NCBI RefSeq assembly: GCF_002831585.1
Contig: NZ_CP025113.1
Location: 6,463,001 to 6,527,000 of the forward strand
DNA: 64,000 nt
Source: Bradyrhizobium sp. SK17
Lineage (GTDB): Bacteria; Pseudomonadota; Alphaproteobacteria; Rhizobiales; Xanthobacteraceae
Reading direction: 5' to 3'
Shown: positions 24,928 through 34,533 of the stretch, piece after piece
Layout of the letters: every line of letters starts with the position of its first letter
Position numbering within the stretch: the first letter of the stretch is position 1
The notes under the pieces: model-generated
What the model was told of the DNA's origin: nothing
The model's database searches: none
What the model saw: the letters and a program-made list of their open reading frames with translations, nothing else
Translations under genes and position numbers: made by a program

Positions 24928-26448
24928 ATGACCCGCATTGCCGTCGGCGGCTTCCTGCACGAGACCAACACCTTCGCACCGACGAAGGCGACCTATGACG
25001 ACTTCGTGCACGGCGGCGGCTGGCCGTCGATGACGCGTGGCGCCGACGTGCTCAAGGTGATGCGCAAGATCAATGTCGGCCTTGCCGGCTTCGTCGAGGC
25101 CGCGGAAGCCAATGGCTGGGAGCTGGTGCCGACGCTTTTCGCCGCAGCTAGTCCATCGGCGCATGTCAGCAAGGACGCCTACGAGCGGATCGTGACGGAA
25201 ATGGTCGACGGCATTGTCGCGGCCGGGCCCATCGACGCGGTCTATCTCGACCTGCACGGCGCCATGGTCACCGAGCATCATGACGATGGCGAAGGTGAAA
25301 CCCTCGCCCGCGTGCGCAAGGCGATCGGCCGCGACCTGCCGTTGGTGGTAAGCCTCGATCTGCATGCCAACGTCTCGCCTGAGATGATCGAACATGCCGA
25401 CGCGCTGATCGCCTACCGCACCTACCCGCATGTCGACATGGCCGACACAGGCCGGGCCTGCGCCAGGCATCTGGCGTTGATGCTCAAGTCCGGGCAGCGC
25501 TTTGCAAAGGCATTCCGGCAATTGCCGTTCCTGATCCCGATCAGCTGGCAATGCACCAACGACCAGCCGACCCAAGGCATCTACCAGAAGCTTGTCGCGC
25601 TCGAGAGCGACGCCGTGCCGACGCTGTCGTTCGCGCCGGGCTTCCCGGCCGCCGATTTCAGGGATTGCGGGCCGAGCGTGTTCGCCTATGGCCGGACCCA
25701 GGCCGATGCGGATGCGGCCGCCGACAAGGTCGTCGCCCTGGTCGAGGGCCATGAGGACGATTTCGACGGCCGGATCTACTCGCCCGACGAGGGCGTGCAG
25801 CTCGCGATGGAGCTCGCGAAGTCGGCAAGCAAGCCGATCATCATCGCCGACACCCAGGACAATCCCGGCGCCGGCGGCGATTCCGACACCACAGGCATGC
25901 TGCGCGCGCTGGTCCGCAACCGGGCGAGCGCCGCGACCGGCGTGATCTACGATCCGCAATCGGCCAAGGCCGCGCATGCGGCCGGGATCGGCGCCACCCT
26001 CACGCTGGCGCTCGGCGGCAAGTCCGGCATTCCCGGTGACGCGCCGTACAAGGAGACCTTCGTCGTCGAGCAGCTCTCGGACGGCAAGTTCGTCGCGCCC
26101 GGTCCGTATTTCGGCGGCCGCGACATGGACATGGGCCCCTCGGCCTGCCTGCGGGTCGGCGACGTCCGGGTCGTGGTCGGCTCCTACAAGGCCCAGCTTG
26201 CCGACCAGTCGATGTACCGCTATGTCGGCATCGAGCCGACCGCGCAGAAGATCCTGGTCAACAAGAGCTCGGTGCATTTCCGCGCCGATTTCGAGCCGAT
26301 CGCGGAGAAACTGCTGATCTGCGCCGCCCCCGGCGCGATGCCGGCCGATACCGCCACGCTGCCGTGGAAACATTTACGTCCCGGCATTCGTATCAAACCA
26401 AACGGCCCCGTTTTTACACCCACCTCCCCATCACGCACCAACGGATAG
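24928..26448 (+). CDS. M81 family metallopeptidase (MlrC-like)
   Basis: 506 residues. The ATG at 24928 is preferred to the TTG immediately before it. The N-terminal half is the DUF1485 domain (IAVGGFLHETNTFAP, LYLDLHGAMVTEH-type segment with LDLHGAM, SLDLHANVSPEM, with conserved His/Asp that bind metal), and the C-terminal half is the MlrC_C domain (IIADTQDNPGAGGDSD, GGRDMDMGPSACLRVG). MlrC in microcystin degraders cuts linear peptides, but most homologues have unknown substrates. The M20 gene starts 6 bp downstream, so they are cotranscribed. Confidence 0.92.
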   Translation: MTRIAVGGFLHETNTFAPTKATYDDFVHGGGWPSMTRGADVLKVMRKINVGLAGFVEAAEANGWELVPTLFAAASPSAHVSKDAYERIVTEMVDGIVAAGPIDAVYLDLHGAMVTEHHDDGEGETLARVRKAIGRDLPLVVSLDLHANVSPEMIEHADALIAYRTYPHVDMADTGRACARHLALMLKSGQRFAKAFRQLPFLIPISWQCTNDQPTQGIYQKLVALESDAVPTLSFAPGFPAADFRDCGPSVFAYGRTQADADAAADKVVALVEGHEDDFDGRIYSPDEGVQLAMELAKSASKPIIIADTQDNPGAGGDSDTTGMLRALVRNRASAATGVIYDPQSAKAAHAAGIGATLTLALGGKSGIPGDAPYKETFVVEQLSDGKFVAPGPYFGGRDMDMGPSACLRVGDVRVVVGSYKAQLADQSMYRYVGIEPTAQKILVNKSSVHFRADFEPIAEKLLICAAPGAMPADTATLPWKHLRPGIRIKPNGPVFTPTSPSRTNG

Positions 26449-26454
26449 AGAGCC

Positions 26455-27627
26455 ATGCCGACCATTGAGCGCATCGACAGTTTTGCCGACGAACTCACCG
26501 CCATCAGACGGGATCTGCATGCGCATCCCGAGATCGGCTTCGAGGAGGTCCGCACCTCGGGCATCGTCGCCGACAAGCTCGCGAGCTGGGGCATCGAGGT
26601 GCATCGCGGCCTCGGCGGCACCGGCGTGGTCGGTGTGCTCAAGGGCAAGGGCAGCAGCAGCAAGAAGATCGGCCTGCGCGCCGACATGGACGCGCTGCCG
26701 ATGGAGGAGAACACCAATCTGAAGTGGCGTTCCACGATTCCCGGCCGCTTCCACGGCTGCGGCCATGACGGCCACACCACGATGCTGCTCGGCTCGGCGC
26801 GCTATCTCGCCGAGACCCGCAATTTCGACGGCACCGTGCACTTCATCTTCCAGCCGGCCGAAGAAGGCCTCGGCGGCGCGCGCGCGATGATCAAGGACGG
26901 CCTGTTCAAGCAGTTCCCCTGCGACGAGGTCTATGGCCTGCACAACGCGCCCGACCTCAACCATGGCGAGATCGCGATCCTGCCGGGCCCGGCGATGGCC
27001 GCGGCCGACTTCTTCGACATCAGGATCCAGGGCTATGGCGCCCACGGCGCGATGCCGGAACGCTCCAAGGACGCGGTCGTGATCGCGATGACGCTCGGAC
27101 AGGCGTTGCAGTCGATCGTCAGCCGCAACGTCGATCCGCTGCAAGCCGCCGTGCTGTCGATCACCCAGATCCATTCCGGCTCGGCCTACAACGTCATTCC
27201 CGGCGACGCCTGGATGTGCGGCACGGTGCGCTGCTTCTCCGAGGAGATCCGCGAGCTGATCCGCAAGCGCATGCACGAGATCTGCACCGGCTTTGCCGCC
27301 GCGTATGGCGCCGAAATCTCCGTTGAGATCCGCGACGGCTTCAGCGTGCTGGTCAATCAGGAGGAGCAGTCCCGCGTCGTCGAGGAAGTCGCGCGCACGG
27401 TTGTCGATCCGGCAAAGGTGATCACCCGCTCGACGCCCAAGATGGGCAGTGAGGATTTCGCAGACATGATGCAGGCCGTTCCCGGTGCGTATTTCTGGGT
27501 CGGCCATGACGGTTCAGTGCCCGTGCACAATCCCGGTTACGTTCTCGACGACAAGATCCTGCCGATCGGCGCCAGCATGTTCGCCCGCATCATCGAGAAA
27601 CGTATGCCGGCAGGTGCCCATGCATAA
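26455..27627 (+). CDS. M20 amidohydrolase (hippurate hydrolase / aminoacylase-like)
   Basis: 390 residues. Family motifs: RRDLHAHPEIGFEE (about 18-31), IGLRADMDALPMEE (about 76-89), FHGCGHDGHTTMLLG (about 98-112; metal ligands Cys/His), FQPAEEGLGGARAMI (about 131-145), YGLHNAPDL, and GSEDFADMMQAVPGAYFWVG near residue 330. This is the HipO/AbgA/IAA-amino acid hydrolase group, cleaving N-acyl-amino acids to acid plus amino acid. It follows the M81 gene by 6 bp and its 3' end overlaps the amidase gene by 8 bp, showing a three-gene unit. Confidence 0.94.
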   Translation: MPTIERIDSFADELTAIRRDLHAHPEIGFEEVRTSGIVADKLASWGIEVHRGLGGTGVVGVLKGKGSSSKKIGLRADMDALPMEENTNLKWRSTIPGRFHGCGHDGHTTMLLGSARYLAETRNFDGTVHFIFQPAEEGLGGARAMIKDGLFKQFPCDEVYGLHNAPDLNHGEIAILPGPAMAAADFFDIRIQGYGAHGAMPERSKDAVVIAMTLGQALQSIVSRNVDPLQAAVLSITQIHSGSAYNVIPGDAWMCGTVRCFSEEIRELIRKRMHEICTGFAAAYGAEISVEIRDGFSVLVNQEEQSRVVEEVARTVVDPAKVITRSTPKMGSEDFADMMQAVPGAYFWVGHDGSVPVHNPGYVLDDKILPIGASMFARIIEKRMPAGAHA

Positions 27628-29038
27628 GCCGAAACAGGACACCATCACATCGCTGCACGATCTCTCGGCCGTCGACCTGCTCGCGGGCTATCGCGCCAAG
27701 CAGTTCTCGCCTTCCGAGGTGCTGGAGGAGATCATCTCCCAGGTCGCGACCTGGGAGCCGCACATCAAGGCACTGTATCTGTACGACCCTGACGGCGCGC
27801 GGAAAGTCGCCAAGGCCTCGACCGAACGCTGGCAGCAGGCCGAGCCGGCCGGCACGCTCGACGGCGTGCCCGTCACCATCAAGGATAACGTCGCGACCAA
27901 GGGCCAGCCGGTGCCGCTCGGCGCCGCGAGCGTCAAGCCCGTGCCCGCAGAAAAGGACGCGCCGCCTGCGGCACGGCTGCGCGAAGCCGGCTGCGTGATC
28001 TTCTCCAAGACCACGATGCCGGATTACGGCATGCTGTCGTCGGGACTGTCGTCGTTCCATCCCCTCACCCGCAATCCCTGGGATGTCAGCAAGAACCCCG
28101 GCGGCTCGAGCGCCGGCGCCGGCGCCGCGGGTGCTGCCGGTTATGGCCCGCTGCATCTCGGCACCGACATCGGCGGCTCCGTGCGGCTGCCGGCCGCCTG
28201 GTGCGGCCTCGTCGCGCTGAAGCCGAGCCTCGGCCGCGTACCGATCGACCCACCCTATGTCGGCCGCGTCGCCGGCCCGATGACCCGCACCGTCGATGAC
28301 GCTGCGTTGATGATGAGCGTGCTGTCGCGTCCCGATCGCCGCGACGGCATGAGCCTGCCGGCACTCGAGGTGAACTGGAAGGCGCTGGAGAAGTCGCCGC
28401 GCAAGCTGCGGATCGGCCTGATGCTCGATGCCGGCTCCGGCCAGAAGGTCGAGAAGGAGGTTCGCGAGATCGTGGTCAAGGCGGCGAAGGCGTTCGAGTC
28501 CGCCGGCGCCGTCATCACCGAGATCGACGGCATCCTGACGCCCGAGATGCTCGAGGGGCTCGACCATTTCTGGCGCGCCCGGACCTGGGACGAGCTATCG
28601 AAACTGCCGCAGGCCGATCGCGGCAAGACGCTGCCCTATATCCTCAACTGGGCCGAGGCCGGCGCAAAGCTCTCCGGCGTCGACGTGGTGCGCGGCTTCA
28701 ACCAGACGATGGCGATCCGCGCCGCCGCCGCAAAACTGTTCTGCGAGGTCGACTACGTGATCTCGCCGGTATCGCCGGTGGTGAACTTCCCGGCGGAGTT
28801 CGCGGCACCACTCAACGATCCGGCAAAGCCGTTCGAGCACATCTGCTTTACCGTGCCGTGGAATATGTCGGAGAATCCGGCGCTGTCGATCAACGGCGGC
28901 TACGACAAGAAGGGCTTTCCGATCGGCGTCCAGATCATCGGCCGCCGCTTCGACGACATCGGCGTGCTCGGCATGGGCAAGGCGTTCGAGGGCCTGCGCG
29001 GCCCGCAAAAACCGTGGCCGGCGCCGCCGAAGAAGTAG
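27620..29038 (+). CDS. Amidase (amidase-signature family)
   Basis: 472 residues from ATG 27620 (GGCAGG upstream; overlaps the M20 stop by 8 bp). The amidase-signature triad is present: Lys in VPVTIKDNVATKG (about 88), and the Ser-cis-Ser pair in NPGGSSAGAGAAGAAGYGPLHLGTDIGG (Gly-rich loop, about 165). The C-terminal part has FTVPWNMSENPALSINGG, typical for this family. It hydrolyses an amide R-CONH2 or a peptide-like amide to acid plus ammonia; the substrate is not fixed. It completes the M81-M20-amidase unit. Confidence 0.93.
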   Translation: MHKPKQDTITSLHDLSAVDLLAGYRAKQFSPSEVLEEIISQVATWEPHIKALYLYDPDGARKVAKASTERWQQAEPAGTLDGVPVTIKDNVATKGQPVPLGAASVKPVPAEKDAPPAARLREAGCVIFSKTTMPDYGMLSSGLSSFHPLTRNPWDVSKNPGGSSAGAGAAGAAGYGPLHLGTDIGGSVRLPAAWCGLVALKPSLGRVPIDPPYVGRVAGPMTRTVDDAALMMSVLSRPDRRDGMSLPALEVNWKALEKSPRKLRIGLMLDAGSGQKVEKEVREIVVKAAKAFESAGAVITEIDGILTPEMLEGLDHFWRARTWDELSKLPQADRGKTLPYILNWAEAGAKLSGVDVVRGFNQTMAIRAAAAKLFCEVDYVISPVSPVVNFPAEFAAPLNDPAKPFEHICFTVPWNMSENPALSINGGYDKKGFPIGVQIIGRRFDDIGVLGMGKAFEGLRGPQKPWPAPPKK

Positions 29039-29172
29039 CGCCTCAACACAAGTCGCGATGCGCGGAACCAGGCCGCGCATCCGACTTCTTCACAAGGGAT
29101 GATTGCCGGGTTAACTGGATGGAGACGCGCGCCAGCGCCGTTCATTCAAGAAACCGAGAGGAAATCATCCCC

Positions 29173-30059
<887 letters not shown>

Positions 30060-30063
<4 letters not shown>

Positions 30064-30734
30064 GCGAACGGCGTCCCCCGACGTCCACACTTGACGGCGT
30101 CGTCCTGCTGCACGGCATCAGCAGGACGGCGCGCTCGTTTCGCAGGATGGAGCTGGCGCTGCGAGACGCCGGCTTTGCCACCCTCAACCTCGACTATGAC
30201 AGCCGACGCAAGCCGCTCGGCACGCTGGCCGAGGATATTGACCCGTCGATCGTTCGTTTCGCCGATAGCCTCGATGGCTCGGTGCATTTCGTCTGTCATT
30301 CGATGGGCGGCCTGCTGGCCCGCGTGTACCTCGCACGACACCGCCCCGCCCGGCTCGGCCGCGTCGTGATGCTGGGCACGCCGAACGGCGGCAGCGAGAT
30401 CGCCGACCGCCTGAAGAACCTCACAGCCTATCGCGCCTTCTTCGGCCCGGCCGGGCAACAGCTCGTCACCCGCCGCGATGCCGCGACCAGCGCGCTGTTG
30501 CCCGCCATCGATTATGAGGCCGGCATCATCGCGGGCAACCGCTCGGTCTATCCGATCACGTCGATGGGCCTGCCGCGGCCGCATGACGGCCGGGTGTCGG
30601 TCGCCAACACCAGGCTCGACGGCATGGCCGACCATATCGTGATCCGCACCTCGCATCCCTGGCTGGTGCGCAACAGGCAAGCGATCACGCAGACGATTGC
30701 GTTCTTGCGAGAGGGAAAGTTCGCAACGAGGTAA
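30060..30734 (+). CDS. Alpha/beta hydrolase, lipase/esterase-like
   Basis: 224 residues, GTG start overlapping the crotonase stop. VVLLHGISRTARSFRRM (about 14), nucleophile elbow FVCHSMGGLLAR (about 81), GTPNGGSEIAD (about 106), Asp/His later (DGRVSVANT; MADHIVIRTSHPWLV). The GHSMGG-like pattern and PNGGS segment are those of the PGAP1/GPI-inositol-deacylase-like bacterial hydrolases. Substrate unknown; the tight link to the crotonase suggests a thio- or carboxyl-ester of the same pathway, which is an inference. Confidence 0.85.
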
Positions 30735-30822
30735 CCGTCATTGCGAGGAGCGAAGCGACGAAGCAATCCATACTGCCCACACACGGTGAGCATGGATTGC
30801 TTCGCTCCGCTCGCAATGACGG
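30735..30822. repeat. REP-like palindrome, family A (CGTCATTGCGAG)
   Basis: CCGTCATTGCGAG at the left and CTCGCAATGACGG at the right, each followed inward by GCGAAGC ... GAAGCAATCCAT and its complement. A near-perfect long inverted repeat of 88 bp. It fills the whole space between two convergent stop codons; the right stop codon begins at 30823, immediately after it. Other copies are at 35174 and 44538. Confidence 0.9.
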
Positions 30823-31797
30823 TTATCGAGTGATCAGCGCCACACGGCCGATCGCCTTGCGTTCGATCAACAGCCGCATCGCCTTGGCGTAGTCCTCCAG
30901 CGGCAGCCGGTGTGAGATATTTGGCCGCACCCGGCCGGCCTCGGCCCATTCGTTCAGCGCCTTGAACCTGACCTCGCCGAGCGCGGGATCCTTCCGCACC
31001 GCCTCGCCGGCACGCACGCCGAGCACGCTGGCGCCCTTGATCATCAGCAGGTTGGTGCGGGCAAGGCCGATGCCGCCGGTGAAGCCGACGATGAGGATCC
31101 GCGCGCCCCAGTTGATGCAGCGCATCGAGCTCTCGAACACCTCGCCGCCAACCGGATCGAACACGAGGTCGGCGCCGCGGCCATCGGTGAGACGTTTCAC
31201 CGCATCGCGGAACGGCTCGCGCGCATACAGCACGAGATGATCCGCGCCGCGTTGCCTGGCGATCGCCAGCTTCTCCTCGGATGATGCCGCCGCGATCACG
31301 GTGGCACCGAGCAGCTTGCCGATCTCGACCGCGGCAAGCCCGACGCCGCCGCCGGCGCCATGCACCAGCAGCACCTCGCCCGGCTTGATCTGACCGCGGT
31401 CGATCAGCGCGTGATACGCCGTGCCGTGCGCGGCCAGGAAGGTCGCGCCCTCGGCATAGTCGAAGGTCGACGGTATCGGCACCAGTTGCGACGGCGTTGC
31501 GACGGTCTCGTCGCAATAGGCGCCGTGGCGCATCTTGACGATCACCTTGTCGCCGACCGCGACACCTGAGGCATCATTGACCTCGACGACATCGCCGGCC
31601 GCTTCCGAACCCGGCGTGAACGGCAGCGGCGGCTTGAGCTGGTACTCGCCGGCAGCCATCAGGATGTCGGGGAAATTGATTCCTGCGGCACGGATCGCAA
31701 CGCGCGCCTCGCCCGGCTTCAACGGCACCGAGGCAAAGCTCTCCAATTGCAGGCGCTCGGGCGGCCCGAGCTCGCGGCAAACAACGGCTTTCGGCAT
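30823..31797 (-). CDS. NAD(P)H:quinone oxidoreductase (zinc-free MDR family)
   Basis: 324 residues. An N-terminal GroES-like domain (KPGEARVAIRAAGINFPDILMAAGEYQLKPP) and a Rossmann domain with HGAGGGVGLAAVEIGKLLGATVIAAASS (about 145-172). The NADPH-site AAS and the downstream SEEKLAIARQRGAD are typical of QOR. No cysteine cluster for a structural zinc is present. It probably reduces quinones or alkenals with NADPH. Its ATG overlaps the stop of the HCCA isomerase gene (31795-31799), so the two are coupled. Confidence 0.92.
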   Translation of the reverse strand: MPKAVVCRELGPPERLQLESFASVPLKPGEARVAIRAAGINFPDILMAAGEYQLKPPLPFTPGSEAAGDVVEVNDASGVAVGDKVIVKMRHGAYCDETVATPSQLVPIPSTFDYAEGATFLAAHGTAYHALIDRGQIKPGEVLLVHGAGGGVGLAAVEIGKLLGATVIAAASSEEKLAIARQRGADHLVLYAREPFRDAVKRLTDGRGADLVFDPVGGEVFESSMRCINWGARILIVGFTGGIGLARTNLLMIKGASVLGVRAGEAVRKDPALGEVRFKALNEWAEAGRVRPNISHRLPLEDYAKAMRLLIERKAIGRVALITR

Positions 31798-32408
31798 CAG
31801 GCGGCCCGCGCCTTGAGACGTGCCAGCGCCTCCCGGATCAACGGCAGGCGGTCATTGCCGAAATACATGTCGGTCTTGTCGAGATAGATCGTGGGTGAGC
31901 CGAATGCGCCGCGCGCCACCGCCTCTTCGGTATTGGCCTTGAGCTGATCCTTGATGGCCTGGTCGCCGATGCCGGCAAAGAACTTTGCGGGATCGATCCC
32001 GGTTTTGGTGCAGATCTCGGTCAGCACCGCGTCCTGCGAGATGTCCTTGTCGTCGCCCCAATAGGCCTCGAACACGGCGCGCGCGAACGGCACCATCTTG
32101 TCGTTGCCGAGCCAGATGCAGCCGCGCATCGCCTTGACGCTGTTCACCGGAAACACGGTCGGCGGCATCTTGATCGCAAGACCGGCCGAGCGCGCCCAGT
32201 CCGCGAGATCCTTCTTCATGTAGCGCGCCTTCAACGGCACCGGCGTTTCGCGCTGCGCATAGACCGAGGGATTGACGGTGTTGAAGATGCCGCCGACCAG
32301 AATCGGCCGCCAGGTGATCGGAGCGTCGAACTCCTTGGCGATCGGCTGGATGTTATGCCAGGCCAAATAAGTCCACGGGCTGGAGCAGTCGAAGAAGAAT
32401 TCGATCAT
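31797..32408 (-). CDS. 2-hydroxychromene-2-carboxylate isomerase family (DsbA-like, kappa GST)
   Basis: 203 residues from ATG 32408 (AAGGAA upstream). MIEFFFDCSSPWTYLAWHNI has the Ser of the SSP motif that replaces the first DsbA Cys in this family; the fold is thioredoxin with an inserted helical domain (residues 50-150). PVNSVKAMRG and AFGSPTIYLDKTDMYFGNDRL at the C-terminus fit the HCCA isomerase/kappa-GST group. In naphthalene catabolism the enzyme isomerises HCCA with glutathione; here the substrate is unknown. The next gene on the strand is the quinone oxidoreductase. Confidence 0.92.
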   Translation of the reverse strand: MIEFFFDCSSPWTYLAWHNIQPIAKEFDAPITWRPILVGGIFNTVNPSVYAQRETPVPLKARYMKKDLADWARSAGLAIKMPPTVFPVNSVKAMRGCIWLGNDKMVPFARAVFEAYWGDDKDISQDAVLTEICTKTGIDPAKFFAGIGDQAIKDQLKANTEEAVARGAFGSPTIYLDKTDMYFGNDRLPLIREALARLKARAA

Positions 32409-32441
32409 GGGCGTTTCCTTAGGTTGGTGTTGTCTCACTTT

Positions 32442-32541
32442 CGTCATTCCGGGGCGCGCCGCTTGGCGCGAGCCCGGAATCCATACTCATGATGGTGGTT
32501 ATGGATTCCGGGCTCGTCGCTGCGCGTCGCCCCGGAATGAC
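32442..32541. repeat. REP-like palindrome, family B (CGTCATTCCGGGGC)
   Basis: Left arm CGTCATTCCGGGGCGCGCC ... GAGCCCGGAATCCATA, right arm the complement TATGGATTCCGGGCTCG ... GCCCCGGAATGAC, with a short centre. It lies between two minus-strand genes (GST stop at 32548 and HCCA isomerase start at 32408). Confidence 0.9.
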
Positions 32542-32547
32542 AAAATA

Positions 32548-33252
32548 TCATTTCTTCTCGACCAGCTCCTTGGCACGCTGGCCGAACATGTTCTTGCGCG
32601 ATTCCTCGTCGAACGGCTCCTTGACGAACTTCCCGATCGCAAGACCCGCCTGCACCTGCGGCCGGGCCCGAACGGTCGCGTACCAGCGCTTGATGTTCGG
32701 ATAATCGTCGAGCGTGAAACCCTGCGCCTTGTGGGTCATGGTCCAGGGGAAGCAGGCGATGTCGGCGATCGAATAGTCATCGCCGGCAACATAGGCGCCG
32801 GACTTGCCGAGTTGGCGGTCGAGCACGCCATAGAGTCGCGCCGCCTCGTCACGGTAGCGCTCGATCGCATAGGGAATTTTCTCGGCCGCATAGAGCGCGA
32901 AATGGCCGTGCTGGCCGAGCATCGGCCCGAGGCCGCCCATCTGCCACATCACCCATTGGATGACGTTCGACCGCGCACGCAACTCCGTGGACAGGAAACG
33001 GCCGGCCTTGTCGGCGAGATAGATCAGGATCGCACCGGTCTCGAACACCGAGAACGGCCCGCGGCCATCGGCCGGCTGATGGTCGACGATCGCGGGGATG
33101 CGGTTGTTCGGGCTGATCGCCAGGAATTCGGGCCGGAACTGCTCGCCGGCGCGGATGTTCACCGGGATCACCTTGTACGGCAGGCCCAGCTCCTCCAGCA
33201 TGATCGAGATCTTCCAGCCGTTCGGCGTCGGCGCGTAGTGCAGATCGATCAT
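32548..33252 (-). CDS. Glutathione S-transferase family protein (YghU/YfcG-like)
   Basis: 234 residues from ATG 33252 (the frame extends to 33363, but that leader overlaps the divergent gene's control region). The thioredoxin-like N-terminal domain has MIDLHYAPTPNGWKISIMLEELGLPYKV, and NNRIPAIVDHQP then FETGAILIYLADKAGRF give the cis-Pro and the SNAIL/Thr-like GSH-binding segment. The C-terminal helical domain runs from about residue 90. This subgroup includes disulfide-bond oxidoreductases of the YfcG type. It is divergent from the MetE-C-like gene; the 98-bp spacer must contain both promoters. Confidence 0.92.
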   Translation of the reverse strand: MIDLHYAPTPNGWKISIMLEELGLPYKVIPVNIRAGEQFRPEFLAISPNNRIPAIVDHQPADGRGPFSVFETGAILIYLADKAGRFLSTELRARSNVIQWVMWQMGGLGPMLGQHGHFALYAAEKIPYAIERYRDEAARLYGVLDRQLGKSGAYVAGDDYSIADIACFPWTMTHKAQGFTLDDYPNIKRWYATVRARPQVQAGLAIGKFVKEPFDEESRKNMFGQRAKELVEKK

Positions 33253-33350
33253 CGGCGTCCATTCCCCATCACAAAGCCTCTTGTTGTTCTGTACCTGCAC
33301 TCTAGGACATGGCACACAGGCGCTCAATCCGAACCCACCGGGAGGCTCCC

Positions 33351-34373
33351 ATGCTGTTTCCAACCACGATCGCAGGCTCCCTGCCCAAGCCGGAATGGCT
33401 GGCCGAGCCGAACATGCTGTGGGCTCCCTGGAAATCCGAAGGCACCGAGCTCGCCCGCGCCAAACGCGACGCGACCGTGCTCGCGGTCAAGCTACAGGAA
33501 GATGCCGGCGTCGACATCGTCACCGAGGGCGAACAGGCGCGCCAGCACTTCGTGCATGGCTTCCTGGAGCGGATCGAAGGCATCGATTTCGCCCACAAGG
33601 TCGAAATGGGCATCCGCAAGGATCGCTATAAGGCGATGGTGCCGCAGGTGGTCGCACCCTTGCAGCTCAAGGGCCGCGTCCATGAGGGCGAGGCGCGCGC
33701 CGCACGCGCCCATACCAAAAACCGGCTGAAATTCACGATGCCCGGCCCGATGACGATCATCGACACCATCGCCGACAAATATTACGGCAACCGCGTCAAG
33801 ATGGCGTTTGCCTTCGCCGAGCTGTTGAACCAGGAAGCCAAGGCGTTGCAGGCCGATGGCGTCGACATGATCCAGTTCGACGAGCCTGCGTTCAACGTCT
33901 ACATGGACGAGGTCCGCGACTGGGGCATCAAGGCGCTGGAGCGCGCCGCCGAGGGTCTCACCTGCGCCACCGCCGTGCACATCTGCTACGGCTATGGCAT
34001 CAAGGCCAACACCGACTGGAAGCAGACGCTTGGCGGCGAATGGCGCCAGTACGAAGAGACCTTCCCTGTCATCGACAAGAGCACCATTCAGCAGGTTGCG
34101 ATCGAATGTCGCAACTCGAAAGTGCCGATCGAACTGCTCGCCGCGCTCCCCGGCAAGATCGTGCAAGCCGGCGTGATCGATGTCGCCAGCGACGAGATCG
34201 AAACGCCTGAGGATGTCGTCAAGGTGATCGAGGCGGTCGCAAAGCACGTGCCGAAGGGCAACATCATCGCGACGACCAATTGCGGCATGGCGCCGATGCG
34301 GCGGGATATCGCCGAAGCCAAGCTGATCGCACTCGGTGATGGTGCGAAACTCGCACGGCAGCGGCTCGGGTGA
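33351..34373 (+). CDS. MetE C-terminal-domain-like (cobalamin-independent methyltransferase) protein
   Basis: 340 residues from ATG 33351, which has an ideal GGGAGG. TTIAGSLPKP at the N-terminus, then GMRKDRY-type segment, FTMPGPMTIIDTIADKYYGN, IQFDEPAFNVYMDE (about 185), HICYGYG (about 215) and TTNCGMAPMRRD (about 305). The His, Cys and final Cys match the zinc ligands of the methionine synthase C-terminal domain. Full MetE is over 750 residues and has a second N-terminal domain, absent here. Such short proteins may use corrinoid or other methyl donors, or do a different thiol transfer; the acceptor is not certain. Confidence 0.85.
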   Translation: MLFPTTIAGSLPKPEWLAEPNMLWAPWKSEGTELARAKRDATVLAVKLQEDAGVDIVTEGEQARQHFVHGFLERIEGIDFAHKVEMGIRKDRYKAMVPQVVAPLQLKGRVHEGEARAARAHTKNRLKFTMPGPMTIIDTIADKYYGNRVKMAFAFAELLNQEAKALQADGVDMIQFDEPAFNVYMDEVRDWGIKALERAAEGLTCATAVHICYGYGIKANTDWKQTLGGEWRQYEETFPVIDKSTIQQVAIECRNSKVPIELLAALPGKIVQAGVIDVASDEIETPEDVVKVIEAVAKHVPKGNIIATTNCGMAPMRRDIAEAKLIALGDGAKLARQRLG

Positions 34374-34430
34374 TGCCGAGCGCGACCCGCTCAATGCCTG
34401 CAAGACGTTGGTCACGCAGGCAAGAGGTTT

Positions 34431-34533
34431 CCGTCATCCTGAGGAGCGCGTAGCGCGTCTCGAATGATGAATCGGCCCGGCTGGTGGCCGTCAATCCTTC
34501 GAGGCTCGCTCCGCTCGCACCTCAGGATGACGG
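34431..34533. repeat. Palindromic repeat, family C (CCGTCATCCTGAGG)
   Basis: CCGTCATCCTGAGGAGCGCG at the left and CGCACCTCAGGATGACGG at the right, with CTTCGAGG ... CTCGAATGA inside. It includes the last codons and stop of the minus-strand gene at 34491, so the repeat encodes part of that protein's C-terminus. Confidence 0.85.

Noticed and set aside
24895..26373. A 492-codon antisense frame over the M81 gene
   Set aside because: The M81 protein on the plus strand has full family motifs; the antisense product has only Arg/Gly/Ala-rich low complexity.
33253..33350. SAM or cobalamin riboswitch ahead of the MetE-like gene
   Set aside because: The 98-bp spacer is too short and contains none of the conserved boxes.
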